64,000 bases of DNA from CAVUFH01 sp963740835 (GTDB lineage Bacteria > Actinomycetota > Acidimicrobiia > IMCC26256 > PALSA-610): the NCBI GenBank assembly GCA_963740835.1, contig CAVUFH010000003.1:434001-498000 (forward strand). Reading direction: 5' to 3'. Positions within the stretch are counted from its first letter, which is position 1. Each line of letters starts with the position of its first letter. The position numbers and the translations under genes are program-made. Of the stretch, positions 18,779 to 27,053 are shown piece after piece. Below the pieces are notes generated by a model. The model was not told the origin of the DNA and did no database searches. It saw only the letters and a program-made list of their open reading frames with translations.

Positions 18779-19197
18779 GACACACCTCGCACGAGACACC
18801 AGCTCCGTTGCCGGCCGCCGCATCCCGCGGTCGGCCGTGCGTCCAGGCTACGCCCCTGCTGTTGCGGGAGCGGTCTCGCGTCGAAGAACGCACATACCGA
18901 CGTGATCTTGCCGTCCCGAACCCGATACCAGCCCGCGCACGGGATCGAACCGGCCGGAGTCGTCGTCACGAGGTCGTAGATGATGCAGACGTTCTCGCCT
19001 TCGCCGAAGACGAGCCGCTGCGCGGTGCCCGAGACGATCTGCTTGAGTCCGCGTACGCCCTCGATGTACGCGTCGACCTGTTCGGTCTGCCCCATGGGGC
19101 CGACGAACGTGATGTCGTTGGCGAACAGCCCGCGCGCGGTGTCGAAGTCCTCGCTCGACCATGCCTCCAGGCATTTGCTCGCAAACGGTCTTCGCAT
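18769..19197 (-). CDS. SnoaL-like (NTF2-fold) domain protein
   Basis: A 142-residue protein with SnoaL-like features: KCLEAWSSEDFDTARGLFANDITFVGPMG, an ENVCIIYDLVTTT strand, and CAGWYRVRDGKITSVCAFFDARPL at the end of the domain. The last 30 residues (after PLPQQQG) are Arg/Gly-rich and may be a weakly constrained tail or an error in the stop position. Such domains act as small isomerases, hydrolases or binding proteins. The ATG at 19197 is chosen because upstream starts would overlap the divergent VOC gene at 19277. It lies immediately upstream of tatA in the same direction. Confidence 0.7.
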   Translation of the reverse strand: MRRPFASKCLEAWSSEDFDTARGLFANDITFVGPMGQTEQVDAYIEGVRGLKQIVSGTAQRLVFGEGENVCIIYDLVTTTPAGSIPCAGWYRVRDGKITSVCAFFDARPLPQQQGRSLDARPTAGCGGRQRSWCLVRGVSWT

Positions 19198-19276
19198 CCG
19201 TTCCGGCCATGGGGCGAGTACCCGGCCGTTCGGAAGCGAAAACGTCAGGTCGCACGCGCCACCTACCCTCGTCGTC

Positions 19277-19645
19277 ATGGCCGACCCATCCGACGTGACC
19301 CAAACCCGGCTGTGCATCGACGCGAACGATGTCGGACGCGTGAGTGGCTTCTGGGTCGCGCTGTTCGACTACCGCATGCGCGAAGGCGCAGACGACTCCG
19401 ACACGTGGCGCCACCTCGAGCCGCCGACACCCGCGCTCCCGAAGCTGACGATTCAGCCCGTCCCAGAACACAAGGGTGTGAAGAACCGTCTGCATCTCGA
19501 CGTGTTCGTCGCGGAACCCGAGCCGTGGATTGCCCGGTCCGTCGAACTCGGTGGGACGGCGCTCTTCTTGAGCGAGGATCCCGAGGATTGGTTCCAGGTC
19601 ATCGCCGATCCGGAAGGCAACGAGTTCTGCATCTGCCACGCGTAA
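19277..19645 (+). CDS. VOC family / glyoxalase-like protein
   Basis: A 122-residue single-module glyoxalase-like protein. It shows RLCIDANDVGRVSGFWVALFDYRM, a central PVPEHKGVKNRLHLDVFV strand and a final DWFQVIADPEGNEFCICHA, the usual end of this subfamily. The HLDV and terminal Glu positions could bind a metal or shape a small-ligand pocket. No specific substrate can be given. It stands between two genes on the other strand and probably has its own promoter. Confidence 0.82.
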   Translation: MADPSDVTQTRLCIDANDVGRVSGFWVALFDYRMREGADDSDTWRHLEPPTPALPKLTIQPVPEHKGVKNRLHLDVFVAEPEPWIARSVELGGTALFLSEDPEDWFQVIADPEGNEFCICHA

Positions 19646-19660
19646 CGGCGCCGCGGTCGC

Positions 19661-20080
19661 TCACTTCTCGCGCGCGGCCCGTCCCGCGACGGTTGCAACG
19701 AACGCGGTCGGCTCCACCGTCAGGATGACGCGCACGTCCGCGTCAGTGATCGGGTAGCTCTGGCCGTACCGCTGCTGGAGCGATTGGTAGAACGCGGCGT
19801 CGGGCGTGTCCTGCTCGATCGACAGGACGTCGCCCCGAACCTCGAGGAAGCGGTACGGGTTCTCCGGGTCGGCGATCGAGAACGCGACGCGTGGTTCGTG
19901 CTGCACGTTCTTGAACTTCTGCCGTGCACTCGTGTGGGTGAAGCGCACGACTTCGCCGTCCCAGACGAACCACATCACGCTGCTCTGGGGTGCGCCGTCG
20001 GGTCGCACCGTGGCCAGGTGGGCGAACAGCGGCCTCTCCAACAGATCGGCGTGGCTCGCGGGCAGCGTCGACGACGGCAT
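19661..20080 (-). CDS. PPOX-class F420-dependent oxidoreductase / FMN-binding split barrel
   Basis: A 139-residue split-barrel flavoprotein. Typical segments are LLERPLFAHLATVRPDGAPQSSVMWFVWDG, RFTHTSARQKFKNVQHEPRVAFSI and YRFLEVRGDV. This pattern matches PPOX-class F420-dependent enzymes of Actinobacteria, which reduce small cofactors or enones with F420H2. The ATG at 20080 has a good GAGGAG ribosome site; an upstream in-frame start lacks one. FMN binding instead of F420 cannot be excluded. Confidence 0.85.
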   Translation of the reverse strand: MPSSTLPASHADLLERPLFAHLATVRPDGAPQSSVMWFVWDGEVVRFTHTSARQKFKNVQHEPRVAFSIADPENPYRFLEVRGDVLSIEQDTPDAAFYQSLQQRYGQSYPITDADVRVILTVEPTAFVATVAGRAAREK

Positions 20081-20226
20081 CGTGACTCCTCGGTCGAAAG
20101 CGCGGCGGCGCGCCGCGGCGTACTGCGCACGAATACCCAGCTTCGGTGCGCGCCGCACTCCAGCGCGACGCGCTGACGTCAGTCACGCTCGAGGCGTACA
20201 GCTGGCGCTTCGCGAGGGGACACACC

Positions 20227-20727
20227 ATGTGGCGACGGAATCACCACACCCGGGCCTTCATCGACCGACTCCGCGACACGACGCTCTTCGGCGACTGCTC
20301 CGAGCGCGAGCTACGGCTCGTCGCCTCGCTGCTCACCGAGGTGTGGCTGACGGCCGGGCGCGTCCTGACCCATCAGGACCACGTCGGCAACGAGTGCTTC
20401 GTCATCCTGAGCGGCCACACGGTGGTGGAGCACAACGGCGCGCTCGTGGGCCACGCGGTCGCGGGGTCGGTGGTCGGCGAGCTCGCACTGATGGGCGAGA
20501 TCACCCGGACCGCGACGGTGACCGCCGCGACCGACCTGCAGCTCCTCGTGATGTCGCGCACCGAGTTCGCGACGCTGCGCGGGCTCGGGATCCACAGCAT
20601 CGGCCGGCGTCTCGAAGCAGTGGCGGCCGAACACCGGGCCGGGCTGGCGCAGGCCGCCGCGCAACCCACGGAATCGACCCCCAGCGAATCGACCCCCACT
20701 GCATCGATCGGCGCGGGGCGCACCTGA
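20227..20727 (+). CDS. Cyclic nucleotide-binding domain protein (copy 1)
   Basis: A 166-residue protein that is essentially one cNMP-binding domain. The beta-roll reads LFGDCSERELRLVASL, GNECFVILSGHTVVEHNGALVG, and the phosphate-binding cassette VVGELALMGEITRTATVTA keeps the Glu and Arg that contact cAMP. No helix-turn-helix follows; the C-terminus is a Thr/Ser/Pro-rich tail, so it is not a CRP-type DNA-binding protein. It may be a small cAMP receptor acting by protein-protein contact. The ATG at 20227 has a GAGGGG site. A close paralogue follows at 20924, and a cyclase gene lies 2 kb downstream. Confidence 0.87.
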   Translation: MWRRNHHTRAFIDRLRDTTLFGDCSERELRLVASLLTEVWLTAGRVLTHQDHVGNECFVILSGHTVVEHNGALVGHAVAGSVVGELALMGEITRTATVTAATDLQLLVMSRTEFATLRGLGIHSIGRRLEAVAAEHRAGLAQAAAQPTESTPSESTPTASIGAGRT

Positions 20728-20744
20728 CCGCCCGCTGCGGGGGT

Positions 20745-20775
20745 GCCGCCGCGGCGTTTCCCGCGCCGCGGCGGC
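20745..20775 (+). terminator. Strong GC hairpin between the paired cNMP-binding genes
   Basis: A perfect 12-bp inverted repeat: GCCGCCGCGGCG at 20745-20756 and its complement at 20764-20775, separated by a 7-nt loop TTTCCCG. It begins 18 bp after the stop of the first cNMP-binding gene. There is no U tract after it, so it may be an actinobacterial tract-less terminator or an RNA-stability element. Confidence 0.6.
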
Positions 20776-20923
20776 CGGGCGGCCGCCGCCGTGCAGTACG
20801 AAACTGGCAATCCCTGGTGCGTCCCATTACCCAGCGCGCGTGGAGACCAGGACCCTGTGTCCGGCGGCCCGCTCCGTCACGCTCTCGAGAGCAACCACAC
20901 CTGGTTCACGTGAGGGGCGCACC

Positions 20924-21457
20924 ATGCTGCGACGTCACCACTACAGCCGAACCGCCATCGAACGACTCCGGAACGCCTCGCTGTTCCGTGACTGCTCCGA
21001 CAAGGAGCTCCGCTGCGCGTCGTCCCTCGTCACCGATGTGTCGATCGGCGCGGGACGGGTCCTCACCCGGCAGGGCACGATCGGCAACGAGTGCTTCGTG
21101 CTCATGCAGGGCCAGGCCGTCGTGGAACGCAACGGCGCGATCGTGGGGCACGCGGTTGCCGGCTCGATCGTGGGCGAGATCGCCGTGCTGCACGACGTCA
21201 CCCGCACTGCGACGGTGATCTGCGCGACCGACGTGGTCGCCCTGGTCATGTCGCGCGCCGAGCTCGCGAGCCTGCGTTCACTGCGGCTGCGCGGCGTCGA
21301 GGAGCGCCTCCTGACCGCCGCGTCCGAACACCTCATGGCGCTGCGCCGATGCCGCGCGGGCAACCTGGATCCGATCGCGGTCCGGGACGGCTTGCGCCCG
21401 CCCGGCCGCGTGCACGAAGGCCGAGCTCGCTTCGGCCTCGATCTGAACTCCGCGTGA
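20924..21457 (+). CDS. Cyclic nucleotide-binding domain protein (copy 2)
   Basis: A 177-residue paralogue of the gene at 20227. The two share RRHHYSRTAIERLRNASLFRDCS versus RRNHHTRAFIDRLRDTTLFGDCS-type starts, GNECFVLMQGQAVVERNGAIVG, and a phosphate-binding cassette IVGEIAVLHDVTRTATVICA. The conserved Glu and Arg are present. The C-terminus diverges into a basic tail without a DNA-binding domain. The ATG at 20924 has the same GAGGGGC-type ribosome site as copy 1, so the 5' regions were duplicated too. Tandem duplication of a cAMP receptor suggests that the copies have different partners or affinities. Confidence 0.86.
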   Translation: MLRRHHYSRTAIERLRNASLFRDCSDKELRCASSLVTDVSIGAGRVLTRQGTIGNECFVLMQGQAVVERNGAIVGHAVAGSIVGEIAVLHDVTRTATVICATDVVALVMSRAELASLRSLRLRGVEERLLTAASEHLMALRRCRAGNLDPIAVRDGLRPPGRVHEGRARFGLDLNSA

Positions 21458-21562
21458 AGCCGTGCGGTGCGAGTCGGGTGCGGGGAACCTGGCGCAGCCG
21501 GTCGACCGGGAGCAGGCATTCTGCGACACTGTGTCCGGCGAGCGCTCAGGTTGGAGGGATCC

Positions 21563-21907
21563 ATGGACCACGCCCAACCAGCCGCGGACGACAGCACGTC
21601 CGCGCGCAACAGTTCCGACGGCGACAACACCACTCGAGCCGCGCGGTCGGCCGACATCGCGGCGCGAGTCGCGTCGATCGCGTCGGACCACATGGACGTG
21701 TGGACCTCGCAATGGGAGCGCTGGCACACCCGGGCCGCGGAGAAGCGGGTCTGGAGCGCCGAGGATGTCGTCGGCGACCACACGGATCTCTTCGAACACC
21801 TCACACCGATCGTGGAACAGAGCATCGATCTCACGATCGAGTTCCTGCGCCCGTGGGCCAAGGCCTTCCCTTCGAACCGACCCGCGCCGCCACCGACCGA
21901 TGACTGA
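21563..21907 (+). CDS. Small helical protein of unknown function
   Basis: A 114-residue acidic protein that I do not recognise. The first 25 residues are Asp/Ser/Thr-rich and probably disordered. The rest is predicted helical and rich in Trp: DHMDVWTSQWERWHTRAAEKRVWS, DLFEHLTPIVEQSIDLTIEFLRPWAKAF. The spacing of hydrophobic residues suggests a helical bundle or membrane-surface protein. A GGAGG ribosome site precedes the ATG. Its end overlaps the next gene by 8 bp, so the two are likely coexpressed, and both sit directly upstream of the cyclase gene. Confidence 0.65.
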   Translation: MDHAQPAADDSTSARNSSDGDNTTRAARSADIAARVASIASDHMDVWTSQWERWHTRAAEKRVWSAEDVVGDHTDLFEHLTPIVEQSIDLTIEFLRPWAKAFPSNRPAPPPTDD

Positions 21908-22166
21908 TTCGAATTCGGAGAAGCTGACCGCGGCCTGGGCGGACGTCAGCGAACGGCTCGAGGAGTACGTCGCCGTCTGGCGCGACGCGATCGACCGGAA
22001 CGCGGCCGACGCGTATGCCGCCGATGACTGGCTCTGCGACCTCCAGACGTTGTGGGGGATGAGCGTGCGCGACGCCGCACGCGTCAGCGCGGCCGTGGTC
22101 GACGCGATCGCGCCACTGCTCGCGCCCGACGACGATGACGGTGGCGAACCCGCCGCACCGGAGTAG
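21900..22166 (+). CDS. Small helical protein of unknown function
   Basis: An 88-residue acidic protein without a recognised domain. It looks like two long helices: SEKLTAAWADVSERLEEYVAVWRDAIDRN and ADDWLCDLQTLWGMSVRDAARVSAAVVDAI, ending in an Asp/Glu-rich tail. Hydrophobic heptad-like spacing resembles that of the preceding protein, and the two could form a complex. The ATG overlaps the previous stop, and the cyclase gene begins 9 bp after its stop, so it is part of a three-gene unit. Confidence 0.65.
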   Translation: MTDSNSEKLTAAWADVSERLEEYVAVWRDAIDRNAADAYAADDWLCDLQTLWGMSVRDAARVSAAVVDAIAPLLAPDDDDGGEPAAPE

Positions 22167-22175
22167 CGGCCGGTC

Positions 22176-25100
22176 ATGGCGGGGGCCTCGACCATTGCAC
22201 GTCTGGTGACGACGATCCTCGAAGCGGCGCAGCGCGCCATCGACCAGGGTCAGTGGGAGGAAGCCGCCGATCTCGCGCGCCAGGTCCTCGACGTCGTTCC
22301 CGGCGAGCCGCAAGCCGCCGCGCTCCTGGCCACGGCGGCGGCGCACGGCCGGCAAGGCGCCGCCGACCAGGGGCGTCGTTACCTCACCGTCCTCTTCTCC
22401 GACGTGGTCGGATCCACACCGCTGAGTGAGCGGCTCGACGCCGAGGACTACTTCGCAGTGATCGCGGCCTACCGCGAAGTCGTACGCGAGGTGATCGCAC
22501 GGCACGGCGGCATCCTGGACCAGTTCCAAGGTGACGGCGTGCTCGCGTACTTCGGATTCCCGACCGCAGGTGAGGACGACCAGGTGCGCGCGGTCGAAGC
22601 CGGTCTCGACATCGTGCGGGCCGTCCCCGAAGCCGGTGCGCGAGTGGGTATCGACCTGCAGTCGCGCGTCGGCGTGCACACCGGGCAGACGATCCTGACC
22701 ACGTCCACGCTCGGGATGCGAGGCCAGAGCGCCGCAATCGGGTTCGCGACCAACGTCGCGGCGCGGATCCAGGGCGTTGCCGAACCGGGCGCGGTCGTCG
22801 TGAGCGAAACCGCTGCGGATGCCGTCGCGCCGTTCTTCCAGCTGGCGCTCATCGGCGCGCACCAATTCCGCGGGGTGACCGAGGACGTGCGTGTGTTCCG
22901 CGTCTACGAGCGGCGGCCGCGCAGCACGATGGGTGATGCCCGGCTGAGCTCACCGCTCGTCGGCCGGCTCGCGGAACAAGCGCGCATCGATGACGCGTGG
23001 CGGGCCGTGCGCGAAGGTGGCGACGATCCGCGCCTGATCGTGCTCACCGGCGACCCGGGCATCGGGAAGAGTCGCCTGGCCCGCTATGCGATCGAGCGCG
23101 CCCGCGCCGACGGCAACGTGATCGAGATCAACTGCGGGCGCGACTACCGCCACGTCGGCCTGGGCGCGGTGCGGCGCGGGATCGAAAAGGCGCTCGAGAT
23201 CGGGCCGGCCCCCCAGCCGGGCGACATGCGCGCCGCGCTGCGCACGCGGGCCGAGTACGTCGGCTTGGCGGAGGACTCGCGGCGCGTCCTCGAGTCCCTC
23301 GTCGGCGACAGTGACCCGGCCCATCCCGCGCCCGAGCTCACGCCGGATCGGCTGCGCGAGGCGATCATCACCGCCCTGATCGATTGGATCGCGGCGGAGG
23401 CCGAGACGGCGGCGCTCGCGGTCGTCGTCGAGGACGTCCACTGGGCGGACGACACCGCGGTCGAGGCGCTGCGGCGCCTGACAGCACGCCCGCTGCCCCC
23501 AGGCTTGCTCCTCCTCGTCACCGTGCGGCCGGCCGAGCTCCCCGCGGCGCTCGCCGGTCTCCAGAAGGTCGCGAGCCCGCTCGGCCCGCTCGGCACCGAA
23601 GACGCGCGCGAAATGGTCCGCGCCTTCGCCGGACGCGGCGAGCTCGACGACGAGATGATCGACGCGCTCGCCCGCCGCGGCGAAGGCGTTCCCCTCTTCA
23701 CCGAACACCTCGTGATGGCGTCCACGACCAGCTCAGGTTCGTCCGGCGCGGCCAGCGCGTCGCTCCCGGCGACACTCGAAGGGTTGCTCCAGGTCCGCCT
23801 CGCGGCGAGCGGGGCCGGACGCGGCGTCGCCGAGGTCGCGGCAACGATCGGTCGCGAGTTCACGGTCGAGCTCGTTGCCCGGGCCCTGACCGAGCTCGGG
23901 GACCGCGCGCCGCTTCCGCCCAGCGGCGTCGGGAGCGCCCTGCGCGCGCTCGAGCGCGCGGGTTTGGTGGAGGCCGACAGCGACACGGTCATGCGCTTCC
24001 GCCACGCGCTCGTGCGCGACGTCGCCTACGAGATGCAACTGCGCGCCGAGCGGCCCGGGCGCCACGAAGCAGTCGCGTGCGCCATGGTCGAGGTGTACGG
24101 GCTCGACGCCGACCCCGCCGCGCTCGCGTTCCACTTGGAACAAGCGGGCGACCTCGAACCCGCCGCCAGCGCGTATCTACGCGCGGCGGAGGCGGCGAGC
24201 GACCGCGCCGAGTTCGAGCTCGCACTGACGCACCTCGGGTTCGCCGGCGACATCATCGCCCGGCTCGAAGGGGTCACCGCGCACCGACTTGAGCTCGCCC
24301 GCTGCATGCAGATCGGCGCGGTCTCGGCGGCGTCATTCAGCTACGCGCGGGACGAAGCCGAACAGGCGTATCTGCGCGCGCTCGAACTCTGCGACCTGAT
24401 CGGGGCCGAAGAAGGTCCCTTTGCCGGACTCGACGTGCAGCTCATCTCCGCGCTGGGCGGTCTGTGGTCGAAGGAGGTCGTCACCGGCAACCTCGCGAAG
24501 GCGGCAGTCGTCACCGATCGACTCGAGCGCGTCGTACCGGTTGCGCCCGCCGAGCTCGCGCCCGAGATCCGTCGCTTCACGCTCGGATGCCGCGGCTTCG
24601 AGCAGCTCTTCGCGGGTCAGACGACCGACGCGATCGAGACGCTGCGCGCCGCGTCGACGATGAACGTCGGGCCCGTGGCCGTCCCGCTCGGAACACCTCA
24701 CGACTACGTCGCGGCCGTGTACGCACTGCTTGCCGCCGGGCTCGCGCTCGCCGGCGACGACACCGGGGCCGATGACGCGATCGCGAACGCGGTTCGCCGT
24801 ACGACGACGCTCCCGTTCCCGCTCGGACCGTTCTCGGAAGCCGTGGTGCTCGTGTACTCGTCGTACGTCGGGCGCCTACGCGGCGACGTCGAAGCGGCGA
24901 CGCGCGACGCGGCGAGGATCGGTGCGATCGGGGATCAATACGGGTTCCGCGAGCACTCGATGCTCGGGCAGCTCCTCCAACTCGCGGCCGCGTCGATCCC
25001 CGGTGACCCTACGGCCTGTCAGGGCCTCGAGAACGTTCTCGGGATGTGGCGCATGGCGGGCGGCGGGCTCGCCGTTCCCGCGCTCCTCGCCGAGCTCGCA

Positions 25101-25469
25101 GATGGCTGGTTACGCGCCGGCGACACGGTGCGCGCCCGCACTGCGATCGATGCGGCCGCGACAATGATGGAAGAAACAGGTCAGCGCGGCGTCGAACCGG
25201 AGGTGCTCCGCATCGGCGCGCGGTTGAACGCGGCGAGCGGTGCCGCCGACGATGCCGTCGTGAAGGATCTGGTCGCCGCCGCGGACCTCGCCCTGGCCCA
25301 CGGCTCGGTGCGACTCGCCGCGCGCGCCGTGCGCGACGCCGCCGCCGAACTCGACGGGCGTCACAGCCACGCGTTCGAGGACGTCGCGACGCGCTGGCGC
25401 GCGCAACTCCCGGCAACCGCGGCCGGAGAGCTGCGCGAGATCGAGAGGTCGATCAGTGCGCCGGCGTGA
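22176..25469 (+). CDS. Class III nucleotide cyclase domain fused to AAA/TPR signalling ATPase
   Basis: A 1097-residue protein. A short N-terminal helical segment is followed by a class III cyclase domain (about 68-245), an AAA/MalT-type P-loop ATPase starting near GDPGIGKSRLA, and a long helical repeat region to the end; no HTH follows. Metal-binding Asp76 (FSDVVGST) and Asp120 (QGDGVLAYFG) and transition-state Asn193 and Arg197 (NVAARIQ) are present. The purine-selecting Lys, four residues before the second Asp, is Gln116, and the matching Asp position is Ala186. So either substrate choice is unusual or activity is low. It lies just behind two small genes and near two cNMP receptors. Confidence 0.88.
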   Translation: MAGASTIARLVTTILEAAQRAIDQGQWEEAADLARQVLDVVPGEPQAAALLATAAAHGRQGAADQGRRYLTVLFSDVVGSTPLSERLDAEDYFAVIAAYREVVREVIARHGGILDQFQGDGVLAYFGFPTAGEDDQVRAVEAGLDIVRAVPEAGARVGIDLQSRVGVHTGQTILTTSTLGMRGQSAAIGFATNVAARIQGVAEPGAVVVSETAADAVAPFFQLALIGAHQFRGVTEDVRVFRVYERRPRSTMGDARLSSPLVGRLAEQARIDDAWRAVREGGDDPRLIVLTGDPGIGKSRLARYAIERARADGNVIEINCGRDYRHVGLGAVRRGIEKALEIGPAPQPGDMRAALRTRAEYVGLAEDSRRVLESLVGDSDPAHPAPELTPDRLREAIITALIDWIAAEAETAALAVVVEDVHWADDTAVEALRRLTARPLPPGLLLLVTVRPAELPAALAGLQKVASPLGPLGTEDAREMVRAFAGRGELDDEMIDALARRGEGVPLFTEHLVMASTTSSGSSGAASASLPATLEGLLQVRLAASGAGRGVAEVAATIGREFTVELVARALTELGDRAPLPPSGVGSALRALERAGLVEADSDTVMRFRHALVRDVAYEMQLRAERPGRHEAVACAMVEVYGLDADPAALAFHLEQAGDLEPAASAYLRAAEAASDRAEFELALTHLGFAGDIIARLEGVTAHRLELARCMQIGAVSAASFSYARDEAEQAYLRALELCDLIGAEEGPFAGLDVQLISALGGLWSKEVVTGNLAKAAVVTDRLERVVPVAPAELAPEIRRFTLGCRGFEQLFAGQTTDAIETLRAASTMNVGPVAVPLGTPHDYVAAVYALLAAGLALAGDDTGADDAIANAVRRTTTLPFPLGPFSEAVVLVYSSYVGRLRGDVEAATRDAARIGAIGDQYGFREHSMLGQLLQLAAASIPGDPTACQGLENVLGMWRMAGGGLAVPALLAELADGWLRAGDTVRARTAIDAAATMMEETGQRGVEPEVLRIGARLNAASGAADDAVVKDLVAAADLALAHGSVRLAARAVRDAAAELDGRHSHAFEDVATRWRAQLPATAAGELREIERSISAPA

Positions 25470-25992
25470 GCCGCAGCACGGGGATCATGCGTCGCGTCCG
25501 CGCTTGGTACGCGGCGAAGCGCGGGTACACCTCGAGCAGGCGATCCCACCATTCGCGTCTCTCCTGGCCTCGCAGCCGCTCGGAGGTCACCGCGACGGGT
25601 GCAGCGCCGGCCGGTTCGACCTCCGGTGGCGCGAGCTCGATTGCACCAGGCTCCGGGCCGCCGCGCTCGACCTGCGCCGCGTACGCCTCGAGGTTCCGGT
25701 ACCAGTCCGGGTCGTGCTGGGTGCCGCCACGGGACGCGACGACGATCCACGATCCGGCGTCTTCCAGGGCGAGCAGCGGCTTCGTGTGGCGCACGCCCGT
25801 GCGGCGGCCGCTCGTCGTCAGCAGGATCACGGGGACGCCGAAGATCGTTCCGCCGGTACGGCCCTTCGACAAGCGGAACAAGCACAGGTTCACCGACTCC
25901 ATGTAGCGCACTGCGCAGAGACCGACCTTCTCGGAGAAGGCGGTGCTCTCGGGACGTTCGGTGAGGTCGACCACGAGCGCGAGCCTACGCAT
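25453..25992 (-). CDS. Deazaflavin-dependent nitroreductase family protein (DDN-like)
   Basis: A 179-residue protein of the F420-dependent nitroreductase/DDN family. It shows the split-barrel segments GVPVILLTTSGRRTGVRHTKPLLALEDAGSWIVVASRGG, HDPDWYRNLEAY, and near the end WWDRLLEVYPRFAAYQARTRRMIPVLRL. These regions bind F420 in mycobacterial Ddn, which reduces quinones and nitro-drugs. The start at 25992 gives an extra N-terminal helix; Met at 25902 (MESVNL) is an alternative. It overlaps the 3' end of the cyclase gene by 17 bp and is divergent from the five-gene operon, with 29 bp between the starts. Confidence 0.87.
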   Translation of the reverse strand: MRRLALVVDLTERPESTAFSEKVGLCAVRYMESVNLCLFRLSKGRTGGTIFGVPVILLTTSGRRTGVRHTKPLLALEDAGSWIVVASRGGTQHDPDWYRNLEAYAAQVERGGPEPGAIELAPPEVEPAGAAPVAVTSERLRGQERREWWDRLLEVYPRFAAYQARTRRMIPVLRLTPAH

Positions 25993-26021
25993 GCGAGCCC
26001 GGCGAGGGCGAGGGTCCGATC

Positions 26022-27053
26022 GTGAAGACGAGGGAGATGGAAGAAGCCCTGCTCGTGCTCCACTCGCGCACGAGCCACATCGAGCTGGAGCAGCTCCTCT
26101 TCGATCATGGTGACGCCACCCGAGTCACCGGTACCACGGTCAACGACGCGCTCCTCGCGGCAGCGGAGTACGCCCGTCCGGGAGGTGCCAGCGAAGGGGC
26201 GGACAACACGGAGGTCACGACCGCAGTCGATCGCTTCGCCGCCGCGCAGGCATTCGTGCTGGGCGTGAACTACAGCCGTAGCAACGCGGACGACGCGAGG
26301 GCTGAACTCGAGCAACTCGGCGACGCGCTCCTCCAACACTTCGATAGCTCCGGCGACGACGCGACCGAACCGTTGATCGGCGCGATCGATCAGCTCATCC
26401 ATGGCGAGCCGGTGACGAGTGTGCGCGACCAGCTGACCGCGGCCTTCGGCTCGGCGCTCGCGATCAGCGATGCCAGCGAGACCGCGGTCGCGTTCGACGG
26501 CCCCGGCGCGAGCCTGGCGACGATGCTCCTCGACCTGGCGACGAACCTGCCGTCGTGTCGCACGAGGTACGCAAAGGTTCTCGTCGACGGCACACCGAAA
26601 GAGGTCACGCTCGTCGAGGTCGACGTGTGCACGCACGCGTCGTACGCGCACTGCGTCCACGGGGTCAACCCACTCAACTGGCCGCAGTGCAACCCGTACT
26701 TCCTCAGCGTCCAACCAGTGGGCAGCACGACGAGCTACCCGGACGGCTGGAGCGCCGTCGTCCGAGAACAGGTCGGGCCCGCGCTCAACCTCTCGGTCTA
26801 CACAACCGATCTCGCCGTGCGTTACCTGGAAAACCCCAAGCTCGCGGCCGTCACCTTCGATCTCGCCCCGACTCGAGGCGACGACGGGCGCGTGTCGGTC
26901 GACCGGGGCTTCCTCTCGGTGACGGACGAAGGCGTCCACCGTCGCTTCCGGACGTTGAAGGTGTACCGCATCGAAGATCTCGACACGCCCCACCACTGGG
27001 TGTGCGCGCTCTGGTGCTGGCAGGTCGTGATGTCGGGATGGTGGTGCGCATGA
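26022..27053 (+). CDS. Unrecognised 343-residue protein, first gene of isoprenoid operon
   Basis: I do not recognise this protein. It starts at a GTG with a GAGGG ribosome site. The N-terminal 170 residues look mainly helical and acidic (RTSHIELEQLLFDHGD, DDARAELEQLGDALLQHFD). The C-terminal half is beta-rich with clustered Cys, His and Trp: DLATNLPSCRTRYAKVLVDG, THASYAHCVHGVNPLNWPQCN and the ending DTPHHWVCALWCWQVVMSGWWCA. There is no signal peptide. The stop overlaps the next ATG (ATGA), and the four downstream genes continue in the same coupled way. By context it serves the same pathway as the prenyl synthase and FAD enzyme. Confidence 0.7.
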   Translation: MKTREMEEALLVLHSRTSHIELEQLLFDHGDATRVTGTTVNDALLAAAEYARPGGASEGADNTEVTTAVDRFAAAQAFVLGVNYSRSNADDARAELEQLGDALLQHFDSSGDDATEPLIGAIDQLIHGEPVTSVRDQLTAAFGSALAISDASETAVAFDGPGASLATMLLDLATNLPSCRTRYAKVLVDGTPKEVTLVEVDVCTHASYAHCVHGVNPLNWPQCNPYFLSVQPVGSTTSYPDGWSAVVREQVGPALNLSVYTTDLAVRYLENPKLAAVTFDLAPTRGDDGRVSVDRGFLSVTDEGVHRRFRTLKVYRIEDLDTPHHWVCALWCWQVVMSGWWCA

